A stretch of DNA of 64,000 nt from Limnanthes douglasii subsp. nivea (GCA_036936605.1 JAUPFV010000001.1:245766925-245830924), one strand, 5' to 3'. Positions 34,760-48,090 are shown, counted from the stretch's first letter. Made by a program: numbers and translations. Notes: generated by a model not told the origin, from the letters alone.

Positions 34760-36260
34760 ATAATATTAATACGTGGTCGGAATGCCAATATCAGAGATAA
34801 AGCATCATTCGCAACTGTTAGTGCCTACTCGAGGGTTTACCCCCACATATGTATCGGGGCCTAATGAGGTCGGGTTGACTATTATATACCATAGGTTACT
34901 CTTAAATCAATAAGCATACATCGGTTTCATACACACCAAAATTCTCTCGTATACATCACCTCTAGTCGTGAATAAATGATGCTACCAACTCTCACAAATC
35001 TTTGGATCCCACAGAACTTAAAGGTTGTTTTATTACCTACTTTTTTTGCCAATTTAATATGTGAAAGGAATATTCTCATAAAAAATATGCCTCATCTTAT
35101 GTGTCATATGGATCCAGATAGTATGACTCTATTGTGTCCCACGATCTCAAGGTGTGATCAATCCAGCTGACCTCTTGAAACATCCTAACACCTCGTAGAT
35201 ATACATATCAAAGAAATATGACCTACAACAAATTTTAAAAGTTACTATATATTAGATTTAGTATAAATAATTGAAACAAAATAAAATTGAAATTTTATGG
35301 TGTTAATCAAAACTTACATCAGTCTCGCGAGACATAGCTATGGGTGTATCGGATAACGACTCAAGCAGTTTGGAAAGAACTAAAATGTAGAGGTGCATAA
35401 CGGTATAAATGAGGTGAGGTGATAGCAAACTTGGTATGATATAAATGGGCCAAAAAAACTGACCTTATTTCAGCATCTCCATTGTCTGGTAATGGTGAAT
35501 GAACTGTAAGTAATCTAGCAAAAGTGTATTCCGAGTTTTGTTGTCCACTATCGTACTACCTAATACATATAATATGTAATCGCGCGTAACATGATCAGAA
35601 CATTGATCGGTGACAATACTATCCTGATATTGTTTAGAAAAAAAAATGTCCTATTACAACATTAGAGTAATATGATTCCCACCCCGAACAACTTCTTAGC
35701 CAAAACATAAGGTCTAATACCTAGTATATCATCACACACCCTATACCTCTCTGAATCATCAGTATATTCAATAAGGGTGAAAATGAAAACCTACAATGGG
35801 AAGACCCGTAATAATGTGAACGTCGTGAAGTATCACGGTCATCTCGTCAAACAAGAAATCGAATGACGATGTCTCATCATGGCAACGCTTGAGAAACACG
35901 TAGATCATGTGTTTGTTGGTATGTCAATGGAAATATCATCGATAATTGAGCCGGTCATGGTATCTATGACCTTCTCGCATACTCTACTCTAATGGTGGCT
36001 CAAGTCCCATTAACGAAAACTATCATACATAGAATAGCAGCTTAAGCTCACTCGAGGCTACAAAACGAATTAAAATAAATTGATAAAAACAATATAGAAT
36101 ATTAATATTCAAACATAATGTGTATATATATATAATTTGTAAAACCATAAATGTAACTTACATCACCATGGAAGTGGGGATTGGCTAGTACAAATTCATC
36201 ATCTATCGTGCATTGTGACGATGAAGGTGTAGTTGTGCTACTAGCAGCTTCCAACCTCGA
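34760..36260 (-). pseudogene. Second plant mobile domain (PMD) gene, degenerate
   Basis: Read leftward. An N-terminal exon (about 36260-36165) has STTTPSSSQCTIDDEFVLANP before a GT donor. The domain follows with SSFDFLFDEMTVILHDVHII and TGLPIVG (about 35890-35790), equivalent to FHFSFGKMTISLDDVSCIIG of PMD gene 1. Then VTRDYILYVLGSTIVDNKT (about 35600-35545) matches SRAYLMFLFGCTIFAD. Later LDHTLRSWDTIESYY and DPYDT (about 35160-35100) fit the region before the conserved arginine-rich end. Many stops and frameshifts; clearly older than PMD gene 1. Confidence 0.65.
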
Positions 36261-38183
36261 CTTGTGAGTACTCTCCGTTTATTTTTCACGATGATTATGT
36301 CGTATGCTACAAGAAGTATGATTATCCCTAACAACATCATATGATGGATGGGCTGCTAATAATACTAGGTAGGTCGAGCAATCCCTCTCCTTCCTTGTTA
36401 TAGTCTTTGTTTTCACCGTATCTGGAAAAAAAACTCAGTGTACAAATAAATAATATAGACAAAACACAGAGTAATAAATTTTTACAGAAACCATACGTTT
36501 TAAACTATAAATCCATCGTATAAGTGTAGCAAGACGTAGAAAACGAGACAACAAAACATGTACGGTAACAAACTATACACCTTAAGAAAATTGTATAATA
36601 TATATCAAAATGTCGCGTAAATATGGAAAAAAAAACCTGCTAAATCGCATGCATGTTTACGAAAAACTGTCATATTTGTTGCACGATGTGTATGATGAAT
36701 GCTATCTTTGTTGCATAGGTCGCATGACGAACAACAATTTCGACTCCAAAACCCTAACTTCTTCAAATTCTAACCATTTTAAATAAAAAACATCATAAAT
36801 ATACACTCATCACTTCCAAACATCAATCAATCATCAAATCTAAAAACAAATAATTAAAATTAAAGGAAAATCAAATCTTTAAAATTAAAAATTTCAAACT
36901 TAAATAACTAACAAATCAAAGAAACATAATAAAAATTGTATCATTATGCTAGTATAACATACCTTAACGTTCAGTGATGTCAGATTTGTAAAAGGAATAG
37001 TTTGGTAGATGGATATTTTGAGAGGTTTTGAGTGTAAATGAGTGAAATAGAAAACAAAATGTGTGAAATCTAACAATTTTTATTTAAAATTCGGTTTCCA
37101 AAAAAATAATAAAATTATCTTAAATCAGGTGTGAGATCTAACAGAAATGTGCGAGATCCAACGGTGTGAAATCAAACAAAAACAGTCTGAGATCTAGTTG
37201 TAGCCTAATTATTATCAGTAATAATATAAATATGTCAACTCAATTTAATATTTTAAAGTTATGAGTTAAAATATTTCCAATAGAATGGATTACGAATCCG
37301 CACAAAAAATAACAGGTCACATTAAAATAACTTTGTTTTTAGTCCAACTTGAATTAGCATGATAAAACACGGCCTAATACACGAGTCTACCTGTGTACCG
37401 TGTATATATATATATATATATATTTAAATCATATATCATATCATGTTCAAGGCTTAAATTTTTTATCTGCGTTTCCATTATGACGATTTTCTCATATAAT
37501 CTTTTAAAAAACATTTTATGAAAGTTTTTCAACTTGTCAATTTTGATAAAAAAAATTTATTTTAAAACATATTTGGTGCACATTCCTCGACTATGAGAAA
37601 ATATCCGGTGATCGTCTTTTGACTATGACGATTATGATAAATTTAGTTTTTTATTCTTTAAACGTCTATGCCTAAATTCATCAAATTCATCATAGTTAAT
37701 GGATTTTCACCGGATATGTTAAAGTTAGAAGAATATATGAAAGAAATCTTCATAGTCAAAGGACCTTCACCAGACTTTTAAAATTAAAAAACTATCTGAA
37801 AAAAATCACATAGCCCAAATACCAATAACAAATTTAGTTCAACTTAAAATTTGAGTTGCACTTGTACATATCTATAATTTTAAATTTTAATATTAGTTAG
37901 TACAAGTAAAGGTTTACAGATTTATGTGTACAACATGTAAAAAATAACTGTTGATTTTCTTAAATGTGATTAACTAAGAGGTAATACTAGAATGTTCAAA
38001 CCTTTTATATGTAAATATTACCTAAACAAAATTTTGTTATCCTATTTATTTATTATTTATGTTTCATTTTTGTAGTTTATTTTTAATGTTAACTATCCAT
38101 AAATACCTAGTCAATTTCATCACTATGACCTAATATCCAAAATTGGTAACTTACCAATAGATATCTGGACCAAGAAAAAAAAT
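36261..38183. other. Intergenic, AT-rich
   Basis: No coding sequence. Contains the GCGACAT-like units (36670-36735), a GTGTGAGATCTAACAG-type triplicate at 37130-37195, an (AT)n run at about 37405-37422, and imperfect repeats of CATAGT(T/C)AA(T/A)GGA..TTCACC at 37590-37780. Confidence 0.45.
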
Positions 38184-38905
38184 CATAAGTAACCCTCTTT
38201 TCATTTTTGAACTATATAATCTATTTTCTACTTTTTTTTATATTTTAAAAAAATTGTAGCTTTCATACCGTAGCTCGAAAAAAATATTGAAAAGTACCAT
38301 TGACTTTATTTTTTAAGATGAACAAAACTAGATCCAAGGATGATATTTTTTTTTACAAAAAATCATGGTTTCGCATCATTATCATCAAGTAGTACATGTC
38401 TCGCATCTTTCCACTTCATTATATCTAGTCTCGTATTTATCCACTTCCATCATGCATTGTCTCACATTATTTAATAATGCATGGTCTCTCTAGTTTGTCA
38501 TGCATGGTCTCACATCCTTATCATGAAGTTGTACATGTCTCGCATCTCTTCACTTTAACATGTCTAGTCTTTTACCTCTCTACTTCATCATAGTAGGTCT
38601 AGAATCTATCTAATTTATCATTTATCGTCTCACATCTCTCTATTACATCAGGCGAGGCCATAATAAAACAAAATACAAGATGTTAGATCAATAAAGGTTA
38701 ATGCAAAACCATCGCTACTGGGTCTGGGAAAAAAGTTTAATATATATATAATTCGTTGATCTAGTTTCGTCCATCTTAAAAAAACAAATCGGATGGTACT
38801 TTTGGACGTTTTTTTTCTTCTGAAATTCGGTTTGACACATACGGATTTAGAAAAACTAGTAAGAAAAGGTAAATTTGGTTCAAAGAATGAAAAAAGGTTA
38901 CATGG
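38184..38905. mobile_element. Non-autonomous DNA element with long terminal inverted repeats
   Basis: Left arm 38184-38340 and right arm 38753-38905 are inverted copies. AAAAGTACCAT..TTTTTTAAGATG(A/G)AC(A/G)AAACTAGATC is the best-kept part, and similarity extends outward through GTAACC..TTTTCATTCTTTGAAC. Between the arms is a minisatellite. Long arms with repeats inside suggest a non-autonomous Mutator-like or foldback element. The true outer ends may lie further out (perhaps 38070 and 39040). Confidence 0.65.
38365..38650. repeat. Minisatellite core
   Basis: Imperfect tandem units of about 40-50 nt made of CATGCATGGTCTCACATC, CACTTCATCATGTCTAGTC and GTACATGTCTCGCATCT segments, six or more copies. 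Confidence 0.7.
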
Positions 38906-39059
38906 ATGGTGATGAAGCATGAGTACATAAGGTATTATTAGAATATTAGGTATTATGTTGGATTTAAGTACAAAAAGTGGGTATTAGATTTGTGGTAATG
39001 ATACTTGAGGTACTAAATGACAGTAAAAATTAGTGTTAGATACTTTTGCTTACATTTTC

Positions 39060-39439
39060 CTTATTTTTATTCAAGCAAATTCGATCATATCTGAAATTAT
39101 TTTATCCAAATCTAACCCTTTATAATTAAATCAAATCCAAACCTAGTAATTAAACCAACCCGATATTTGTAGGGTAAGTTACCAACAATCATTTGGGTAA
39201 GTTTCAAATTACCGATAACCACCTGAAATTCGAAGTTCACTAAAAAACACCTCCATCATAAATTCTTCCAACAATACCCATGAAATCACAAACACATACA
39301 GCCTTCAACAATTGGTTATTAGTATTCTTCAAAACTTCATATCTTTCAAATTCTAACTTTAAGAAAATCCAAAAACGTATGTATTTTTATCTTTGAAGGA
39401 CGAACAAAACGAAATCCAAAAACGTATATATTTGAGATA
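39060..39439. other. Intergenic
   Basis: AT-rich; no gene or defined element. Confidence 0.35.
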
Positions 39440-40090
39440 TTTTTCCAATACCAATTTTGCAACCAAATGTTCCTGATTCCACAACTGAAACAATTGCACA
39501 TAATTCCAAACTGAACAATAATTTTTTTCCAAAGTTATTGTACAACCAATTTGCATGTAATTGTGCAACCCAAATATTTTTTTAAATGACCACAAAAATG
39601 CACATATTTTCAAAACTACATAAAAAATTAGTTGTTTCAGCCACAATTAACAATCAGATTTATTAGCAACCAAAGTCATATTTCCGCAACTATTTTCTTC
39701 TTATCTTCACAACATATTTGCATGGAACTCACAAACTCTAATTTATTCTTCTAGAATAAAATCACCACAAAAAATAAACATATTTTCGCAACTACAAAAA
39801 AGTTAGTTATTTCACACTCACTTAACATTTATTTTCTCATATCCAATTAACACTTTTTTTCAATAAAAAAATTAGTATTCTTTTTCACACAATCAAACTT
39901 ATTACCAAGCAAAGTTCTATTTGTACATCTATTATATTTTTATTTCCGTAACACACTCACAAGTATTTCTGCAACTAAATAATAGTTTTTTATAAGTAAA
40001 TTACATGTAATTCTATATCCAAACAACCATTATTTTTTTGCAACCAAATTACACGTAAGTATGCAACTAAACAATATTTAGCTTAATATC
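39440..40090. repeat. GTTGCGTAATTAC-type repeat cluster, inverted orientation
   Basis: More than ten units such as GCAACCAAATTACACGTAA, TTGCATGTAATTGTGCAAC and CAACCAATTTGCATG. Read on the minus strand they match the TTGCATAATTAC units of the MuDR-like gene at 17-20 kb. No transposase coding is left here, so this is probably a gutted second copy of that element, on the other strand. Confidence 0.6.
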
Positions 40091-40579
40091 TTTATTTTAT
40101 TTTTTGAATATTTGTGAAGATTTTTGATGTCTCATATATAAAGCATCTCATACCTAATCTTTAATCAGTTTTGATTTTGAAAAAAAAAACTTTTACAATG
40201 TTTTCATTTTGGTTTCTCTTTGATTAGGGTTACATCTCTTTATCCTTAAATTAGGGTTAAGATTATCTATCATTTGTTTTTTCTGATATTCTGTTGTATC
40301 ATTTATTATCAAAGCTGTAAATCATGCTACGTAAATACATGAATTATGTTTTTAAAACCCAATTTTCTGATTTGAGAACTAGAATATAAAACAATATATT
40401 TCATCGACATGCAAAATTAGGGGAAAGTTTACAATTTCGTAATCAATTTCCATAGTCACGAGAATCTGATTTCAAAATAGGCTATTCATAAACTGACATT
40501 AAAGACTGAAGCTCTTCCAAACTTGTACATATTGTCACGGCAGAATGAGTACAACAAGATAATAGTTTCTATTTGCTGC
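40091..40579. other. Intergenic
   Basis: AT-rich; no gene recognised. Confidence 0.3.
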
Positions 40580-40930
40580 CTAATTGCATTTGCTCTTAGT
40601 AATTACAAAGATACATCATGGTGAGACATAGTTGATATGGACGTTTGCCATCTAGTGTTAGGTCGTCCATGAAAATATAATATGAATGCTACTTATGATG
40701 GTAAAACGAATTAATACAGTTGTATGATGGACGGTCGCAAGATTACGTTGTTGCGATCTATCGTAGGGTCTCTGAGACCAAAACTACCAATTAGGAGTTT
40801 CATGGACATACTGTACTAGTTAAAGACCTTACTTTTGACGCTAAAGTCAAATCTGAACCGGTATTTAATAAGCCAGTCTACGATGATCATGATGAGGAAG
40901 TTGATGAGAAGAACAATAATGTTAAATAAT
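40580..40930 (+). mobile_element. Ty3/gypsy pol scrap (protease-RT linker)
   Basis: DIVDMDVCHLVLGRP, then YNMNATYDGKTN and DGR-ITLLRSIVGS fit the conserved segment between protease and RT of chromovirus-type gypsy elements (family pattern CHLLLGRPW..D). Several stops. The fragment ends before any RT motif. Confidence 0.65.
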
Positions 40931-42754
40931 TAAAAAAACCCTAAAAGTTATAGATTTCAGAACCAAAATTTGTATCAACCGTTGATAGTAATAAAGAAAG
41001 AACTAGTGAGGAGAAAGAAATAAATATAGAGGAAGATAGGATCGATGCGGATGGAGGTAATTTGCAGACATTAGAGATTATGTTGAAGAATGACTCAGTT
41101 TTTCTAGAGAATCTATTGAAAAAGAGTTGTGAAATAGTAGTTTTTATCGTGCAAATGCATCTTCCATGTAATTTCAGCTATCCTCAAATCGAACTTTTGT
41201 TTTGGTTATGTGTGGATGTTTGTTGCAAGATGATATTTTTACGTTTCCAATTATATAAAATATTGATAGATAGAAAGGATATTATTTTATTACTTAAAAT
41301 AGTAAATTTTGAACTGGAACTTCGAGGAGTTAGCTTTGGATGATGGTTGTTCTATACAAGAGTTACTTAAGAAGATTCAATACAGGGTTCGTGAGTCATT
41401 CAGTCCATCCAAATCAGACGGAACTCCTGGTTTCCTTGTAGCAACTCAGTCATATCCTATTATAGTATATGCCAGTTCTAGACAAATGTTTACTGGATTA
41501 ATTATCACGAGGAATATGGAGTTAGTTGATGACCTGTTTACGTTCGTATAACTTGGTTTGTATCTAATGTCTTAAGAATGCCATGTGCTCAATCTTTCTT
41601 TGTTAAAACTTTTGAGCAAGAATGAAGTTGGTGGTTGTGTTAAAATCTTCTTGAGACAGCTTCTTATGATGATGAGGACTGGACTCATGTATGGGTTTTA
41701 TCAATTGTATGGGCTTTATTTGTGATAAGAGGACTGGACTCATGTTTTAAGTTTTGTGCTACTGGACCTGGATCACTCAGATAGACCTGACCTGAATTGA
41801 AGATTGATTTCGAGTAGGAAACCCTAAGTGCTTGCTCGAACAACTTCTTCATCCTTCTCTTTCTCACCACACACTTTCGAGCTACTGGTTTCGGTCACAC
41901 TAGTAGCATCCAATCCATATGGAGCTTTAATTCTCACTTAAACTAGTTATTACATATATCTTGTTGATCACCAAATATTTTATGGTACGGAAACAAAAAT
42001 CTGATAATCTACAAGATTAAGAACCATTTTACCACCATAGTTGATCATAACTATAATGAGTGCATTTTATTAAGGAATAAAGAAATAGAGCAGAAAAGGG
42101 AAAAAAAGAAAAAAGAAATAAACCAGAAGAAGAACAAGATCAGATCAAAAAAGAAGAAGTAAATAAAAATGTTTGTTTAATATTAAGAGTCTCATAATAT
42201 GTCTTTTTAGAAGAGATGTTTATTCCAATGAAGCATATTTCAGTTTCCACCAATAAAATATGAATAAATAGTTTTCTGTATTAATTTCACCGATTAAATT
42301 TATTTGTTTTACTTTTTTGAAAAAATTGTTAAATTTTTCGATATTGATTAAAAACTTTAAACAACTAATATCATGGAAGAATATTATTAAAATGCTTACA
42401 TGGAAATTCTGGTTAATCGACCAGAGAAAAGTAAAAAACATCATATTTCAAAACATATAATACATCCATTTCACATAAAATTAAACAACCAAAATAGAAG
42501 GCAACATTAGGTAGACACGAAAGTTCAACGATGTTTTAGTACGAAAGTGAAAAGATGCAAAACTATATAATTATACGAGCATCAGAAGAATCCAAATTAA
42601 CTCATTATAATTCTTATTACGGAGACTACAATTCGAAGTGAGAACCAGAGGTTTTAGACTATTCTATTGAATCCAAAAGCCTGGAATTTTGTTTAAAACT
42701 GAAACTTTTTTAGGTTCCATCGAAAACCTAAAATTTCATAGGTTTGAATAATCC
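40931..42754. other. Intergenic with two unassigned ORFs
   Basis: ORFs at 41062-41343 and 41309-41551 (plus; overlapping frames) show no family I recognise. A GAGGACTGGACTCATG unit is duplicated near 41675 and 41728. The rest is AT-rich. Confidence 0.35.
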
Positions 42755-43725
42755 TGTAATAATGCGGAAAACAATACTTACAGGATAGAAATTCTGTGAT
42801 CTTCAGATTCCGAACTTGCAGCACATGATCTTTGAATCATTTGCTAGGTTATGATCTTCTAAGAGATGACAACCAAAACCCAATGATTGATTATGAAAGA
42901 CAAAACCAATCTGTTTTTCTTAAAGGCCATTTTTCTCTCTGTATTTGATACCGTAGTCTTCAAGAAATGAGAAACTCACTTCTTATATAGAATACTGAAC
43001 TGAGAAAAAGGTTATTCTCTTTTAACTGTCTCTAACTTTCAGATAGTTACTTAACAAAGACCGGTCCTTATTAAATTGCCACTCTTAGAGACCATAACCC
43101 GGTATTATTTTGTCTTACAAAATAACCCCAAAACTTTACCTTTTAATTAAGTTGTTTATTTCCGAATCCAATCCTTCACAGTCTTCGGAATTAAACCTGG
43201 TATCTATACAATTACCTCCATGATACATATTTTATCTACTAGTCCGTCCATTTCCTTATGATTAATTTTATTGGACTAATATTGATGATAGTCCAGTACA
43301 TCGATAAAACATGTGACGGTCCAACTCAATGGATAAATTCCAACAATCTCCTACTTGGATCATCATATGCTACTATAGGATGCATTCACTTAATGAACGT
43401 TCTTAATTTCTATCGTCACGTTGATAAATCCTGTAAATGACCATTAACAACATAGGACTAAATTCATCATCAATGCATTTCAAGCCGCAAATAGATGCAT
43501 CAGTAATCACGATATCACAACAGTCAACTACATGGATTTATCATCATGCATAGCATAAGAATAATATGAAATGTAATCTTTCCCACTTAATTGGAGGTCT
43601 ACTTACAGCAAAGTACAAATAATCAAAGATAAGAGCATACTGAATACTTATATATAAATATGTTTGCATTAATGACCTTAAGTTCGCGATTATCATAATA
43701 AAAACAAATTTAATAGCTTAATACA
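42755..43725 (-). repeat. Copia 1 3' LTR
   Basis: 971 bp, starting TGTAATAATG on plus and ending AATACA, directly followed by AACTCCCACTG, the complement of the polypurine tract. Boundaries come from TG..CA ends and the tract; no second LTR was available for comparison. Confidence 0.65.
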
Positions 43726-43756
43726 AACTCCCACTGAAACTAAAAAAACTCTAACT

Positions 43757-44399
43757 ACACAACATCCATGTTAATGGTGTGTTCAATAAAAGCCTTAGGC
43801 ACTAATGCTTTCATAAGATGATCTGCTAACATCGTGCTCCATACTGATTTGACCATTTTGTACTCTCTTTTTAACATATAGGAACTTGATATCTACATGT
43901 TTAGACTTAACCGAGCTCCTGTTACTGTTTAAATACTGAACTGCCGAGTTATTTTCACAATATAATCTAAAGGGTCTTTCTATCCCCTCTACGATCCGCA
44001 ATACCGTGACAAACTTTCGTAGCCAAAGCGCCTGATTGGATGCCTCGAAACAAGCAACAATTCCGCAACCATAGTGGAAGATGCAATGAGTGTTTGTTTA
44101 GCATTTTTCCATGATATTGCACCTCCCGCTAAAAGGAATATAATGCCTGAGGTTGACTGACGAGAATCCTCACATCCAGCAAAATCCGAGTTGGAATACC
44201 TTATGACCTATAGTTTATCCAACTTCTTATATGTTAACCTGTGATGTTTTGTTTGTTGTAAATACCGAAGAACTCTTTGAGTGTTTTCCAGTGTTCCATC
44301 CCCGGATTACTTACGTATATCCCTAACATACCCACCACAAAGCAATATCTGGTCGTGTACAAACTTGAGCATACATCAGACTTCTAACAACTGAAGCAT
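43757..44399 (-). pseudogene. Copia 1 pol, 3' part (end of RT and RNase H)
   Basis: From right to left: SLMYAQVCTRPDIAL (RT end), YSNSDFAGCEDSRQSTSG, FLLAGGAISWKNAKQT, then LYCENNSAVQYLNSNRSS and KSKHVDIKFLYVKKRV of RNase H, and a C-terminus PKAFIEHTINMDVV stopping near 43757. Frameshifts separate the blocks. Confidence 0.85.
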
Positions 44400-44404
44400 A
44401 TGTA
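44400..44404. repeat. Target site duplication of element B, left
   Basis: ATGTA, identical to 54747-54751. Confidence 0.88.
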
Positions 44405-44702
44405 TGGTATGAACAGAAAGTAACTAGAGAAAATAGAGAATATCTTCTTCGAATCAACAAAGAGATTTTTTAGAAGTGAATATTGTCCTTCTCCTCTGAA
44501 TATTTCATAGGTGTAATCAAACCTCCTCAGCCTCTTTAAATAGGCCTAGTAAGTTTGTTACAAGAGCGGTTACATAAAGGGATATTTACAGTTTAGTCCC
44601 TATATCTCTTATAAAGCTTAATTTTACTCTATATTAATAGAACTTATTAATTAAGTCCTTATTAATTACATTTAGGTGCCTAAAGAATATATTTCCTTAT
44701 CA
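44405..44702 (-). repeat. Element B 3' LTR (left)
   Basis: 298 bp, TGGTATGAAC...CCTTATCA. Confidence 0.95.
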
Positions 44703-45098
44703 GTAGCCCCCCTAGTTCTTATACAGACAATTTATAAGAACTATTCGCTCTTCGAAGATTACTCCAAGTAAATACAACTTCCTTCATTTCGCCTCTTTAT
44801 TATGATTAAGCCCAATGACTTGCAACTTCTCTTCGAATTCAAGAATAAGTGCAAATAAATTCCCCAATCACTTCGAACATGCCAACTTGAAATGCAACCT
44901 TGCCTTTACTTCGAATCTTCTTACTAGAGACATAATTTTACTTATGCTTCGAATTTTCTGATCCCTACTTGAAAGACTGATTAGACCCTTCTTGATAGGT
45001 CTATGACACTACACGTTTCCTCTACGTTTCACATTCCACCCAATGAGAGCAACTCACTGGTTTTGCCTCTTCAACTTCTCAACGTCATTTCTTTTAAC

Positions 45099-45106
45099 TA
45101 TAAATA
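45099..45106 (+). promoter_or_regulatory. TATA-like box for opposing ORF of element B
   Basis: TATAAATA followed by a CT/CA-rich leader. Same relative place as in element A. Confidence 0.4.
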
Positions 45107-45429
45107 CTCAGCTCTACCTTCACTGAGAACTTTTTAGATAAATCACTTCCAAGCCATCTTCATCATGTTCTTCATCTTCATCCTGTTCTTCATCAACCTT
45201 CAAGCCATCTTCATCCTGTTCTTCAGAAACTCCACCTTATTCAGCCATTAAAACAACTTCTCAGATCAATACCTATTGTAATAGAAGATATCCCAAATAC
45301 AAAAGATCTAAACCCAGAAAACCAAGAACATCAAAGAAATCTCTCTTCCCTGGTTCTAGCAATCAAGTATTTGGTGCCTACGATTATCTTTGTATTGGAG
45401 AGAGAGCTGAAGAATACAGAGCAGTTGGG

Positions 45430-48090
45430 TTGATCTACAACGGTCCTCACCTTTCCTCTACTATCTTCAAATACGGTAACTTCGATCCCAACCTTGCTAC
45501 TTCGTCTTCACCCCTAGCTTCAAACCCAGAATCTAGTCAACAACCTTCTCCTCCTCGAAATCAACCCATTTCCCCAGTATTAAGACCACATCGAAAATCT
45601 AAAGCTGTCATTTCTAACAAACCACCAACTTCTAAAAAACTACAACCCAAATCACCTACCTTACAATTCGAAGCAACTAAAAAACTTCAACCCAAATCAC
45701 CTATCCTTCAATCCGAAGCAGTTAAAGTTAGGCCTAGCAAAAAATCAACCTTTCTAGAAATGGGTGACGAAAGTGGTTGACACTACACCAGAAAGTAGTC
45801 AACCAATTCTTGTGACTCAAACTGAGACTCAAATCCGAAGTCGTCCCGATGAAGCCACCGATGAGGACAATAACAAAGAAAATGATTCTGAAGCCACTGA
45901 ATCTGATGCCGAAGGGGAATCCGAGGCTGACGGGGTAACCCCTCCAAAGAAAAATCGAGGAAAGAAACCTCTTATTACACTCCCCGAGGATGTTGCTGCT
46001 TTGGTTCAGGAAAACCTTCAACCGCTTTGTCCTCAGTACATTCTTGCCCTAAAGAATGTATCCTATACTTACTACCTCGAATCAGAAAAAGAGGAACTCA
46101 GGAGACTATGGGGATTAACAGATAACATGACTCTTCGACTACCAGTAGAAGGAGAAACACCTCTAAGCTGTCAGAAGAACGAACTAGTAGTCTACCCTGA
46201 GCTCTTCAACTGGGGACTTCGATTTCCCCTCGATCCAATGATTGTAAGGTACTTCGAAATTCTTAAGTTGTGCCCAACACAGGTTACCCCAAACCAACTA
46301 TTCACTTTATTCTCGGCCATTATGGTGTCGAGGCTAGGAGGCATCCCCCTCGAAATAGAAGACTTCATCTCACTGACCAAACTCTCAAATGGGCCAGTTT
46401 TACCATTCTACTACCTAACGTTGGAGCATGATCTGAAGATTATCGATGACCTCCTCGAAGCTGATAAATTTTGGAAGCAGAGGTTTATCTTTTTATCAGG
46501 AGCTTGGGAAAATGGTAAAGAGATTTCCGATGACAACCCCTCAAAACTTACTCTCACCTGGAGAGATAGCAGTAAGTGAATCATTACTGTATTGTTAACA
46601 TTTTTAACTTATTAAGCCTAGCCAGATTAACCAAGTCTACTTATCTAACTGTTTATTCTCTTTTCAAAAATTCCGAGGAGATTCAAAGGTCGTCGAAAAA
46701 CTGCAAAATTTATCTTCCAGAGAATGGCTGAATGGGCATAGAAAGCCTGGGGAAACGGCTTTCACTCAGCCTTTATACCAATCAACTTTGTCAACAGCCA
46801 TCTGTGGCGCATAACCTTGGGAGCTGACTTCCCTGAAGATCCGATGTCCCCCCAGATCCCATCATAGCAGTCCAAAGAATTCTCGCACCAGATGGGAAAA
46901 CCTACCTTCCCACCAGGAATCGAAGTGACAGTCACCTACCACTGAAGAAGAAGGGAAAGCTAACCCTCAAAAAAGCCAACACAAGCAAGGCTAACCCTTC
47001 CAAAACTTCGAAGCGTGCAGGGAAACGAAAAATGCCTGCATCTCAACTTCCCCCAATATCCGAGGAGGATGAACCTGTTCTGAAAAAGAAAAAGAAAGAA
47101 GATAATACTCCAAAGAAGAAAAAGAGCAAGTCCGCCACTCCAAAGAAAAAGAACGAGGCTGACATACTCGAAGAGGTAATGGCTTCCGAGGTGCATGGGA
47201 AAACTTTTATTGAAGAAAATCCTCAAGGGGGACTGGCACTAGGAGATAGCCAAGTAGACGATTACCTTAACCTCAAAGATTTCAACTCAAGCGGGGATTT
47301 TGCATTCACTGGTGAAGGCTCTCAGCCTACCAACACCATTCCATCAACTTCTACTGGGGCTGCCATGGCTTCAATATCTAACGCAATTGTTCCTGTTCAT
47401 CACCACCCATCAAACTTGCCCAATCCAGACAAATCCGATGAGGTAACTTCAATTCTTCGACCTTTTGATAACTTAAGTGCTGCAGCCAAAAAATTGTGTG
47501 AAGAAGTAAAAAATTCACATACACAATTGGAGCTCCTAGCACAAGAATTAATCAAGAGCAAAAAAGAAACAGAGTCTGAAAAGGCTTCGAAAAATGAAGC
47601 ACTTCAAAAGTTCGAAGCTAAGAAAGGAAAGCTTCTTAAGGAACACAAAGAAAAAATCGAAGCTCTGGAGGCTTCTCATCGACTGGCTCTTGAAAATCTA
47701 AATTCTCAACATTTTACTGTTATTTCTGAGGCAAAGAAAAAATCTACCGACGCTGAGAAACTTGTTAAAGAAATTCAAGAAAAATTGGATAATTGCCAAA
47801 CTCAATTGACTACGCTTCAAACAGGATTCGAGGAAGAAAAGAAAGCTGTCGTCAAGAAAGCCGAAGCTGCTGTTGGTTCTGTGATGCTTAATGGTATCAA
47901 AAAGGCTGAAATTGATACAGCTAACAATCTTCTTCGAGAAATCCATGCTGCCTATCCAAGGCTAAACTTAACAGAATTTTGGAAGCAAGTCCCAGAGAAA
48001 GATCGTCCAAAAGAGGCATTCGAAGTACCATCAAGCTCTTCAGAAGAAAGTGACGCTTCTTACGGGTCATCGGAAGAAGAGGATGATTAA
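45430..48090 (+). pseudogene. Opposing ORF of element B (gypsy-type transposon domain plus coiled coil)
   Basis: Same architecture as in element A. The N-terminus is Ser/Pro/Lys-rich (45430-45780); its open frame extends upstream to about 45140 without a clear ATG. A one-base frameshift near 45755-45765 leads to the core LFNWGLRFPLDPMIVRYFEI, KLCPTQVTPNQLFTLFSAIM and FIFLSGAWENG (PF04195-like). An intron with donor at 46572 follows. Then MAEWA-stop-KAWGNGFHSAF, a second frameshift at a C run (about 46847-46853), and a last long frame 47032-48090 with Lys-rich stretches, a coiled coil (about residues 150-300 of that frame) and the acidic end SSEESDASYGSSEEEDD. Function unknown; the shared domain order between two diverged elements indicates past selection. 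Confidence 0.72.

Noticed and set aside
38648..38920. Minus-strand 90-codon ORF
   Set aside because: It lies in the right inverted arm of the long-TIR element; the other arm has no equivalent frame.
41062..41551. Host gene in two overlapping ORFs
   Set aside because: No recognisable domain, overlapping frames and AT-rich composition; left unassigned.
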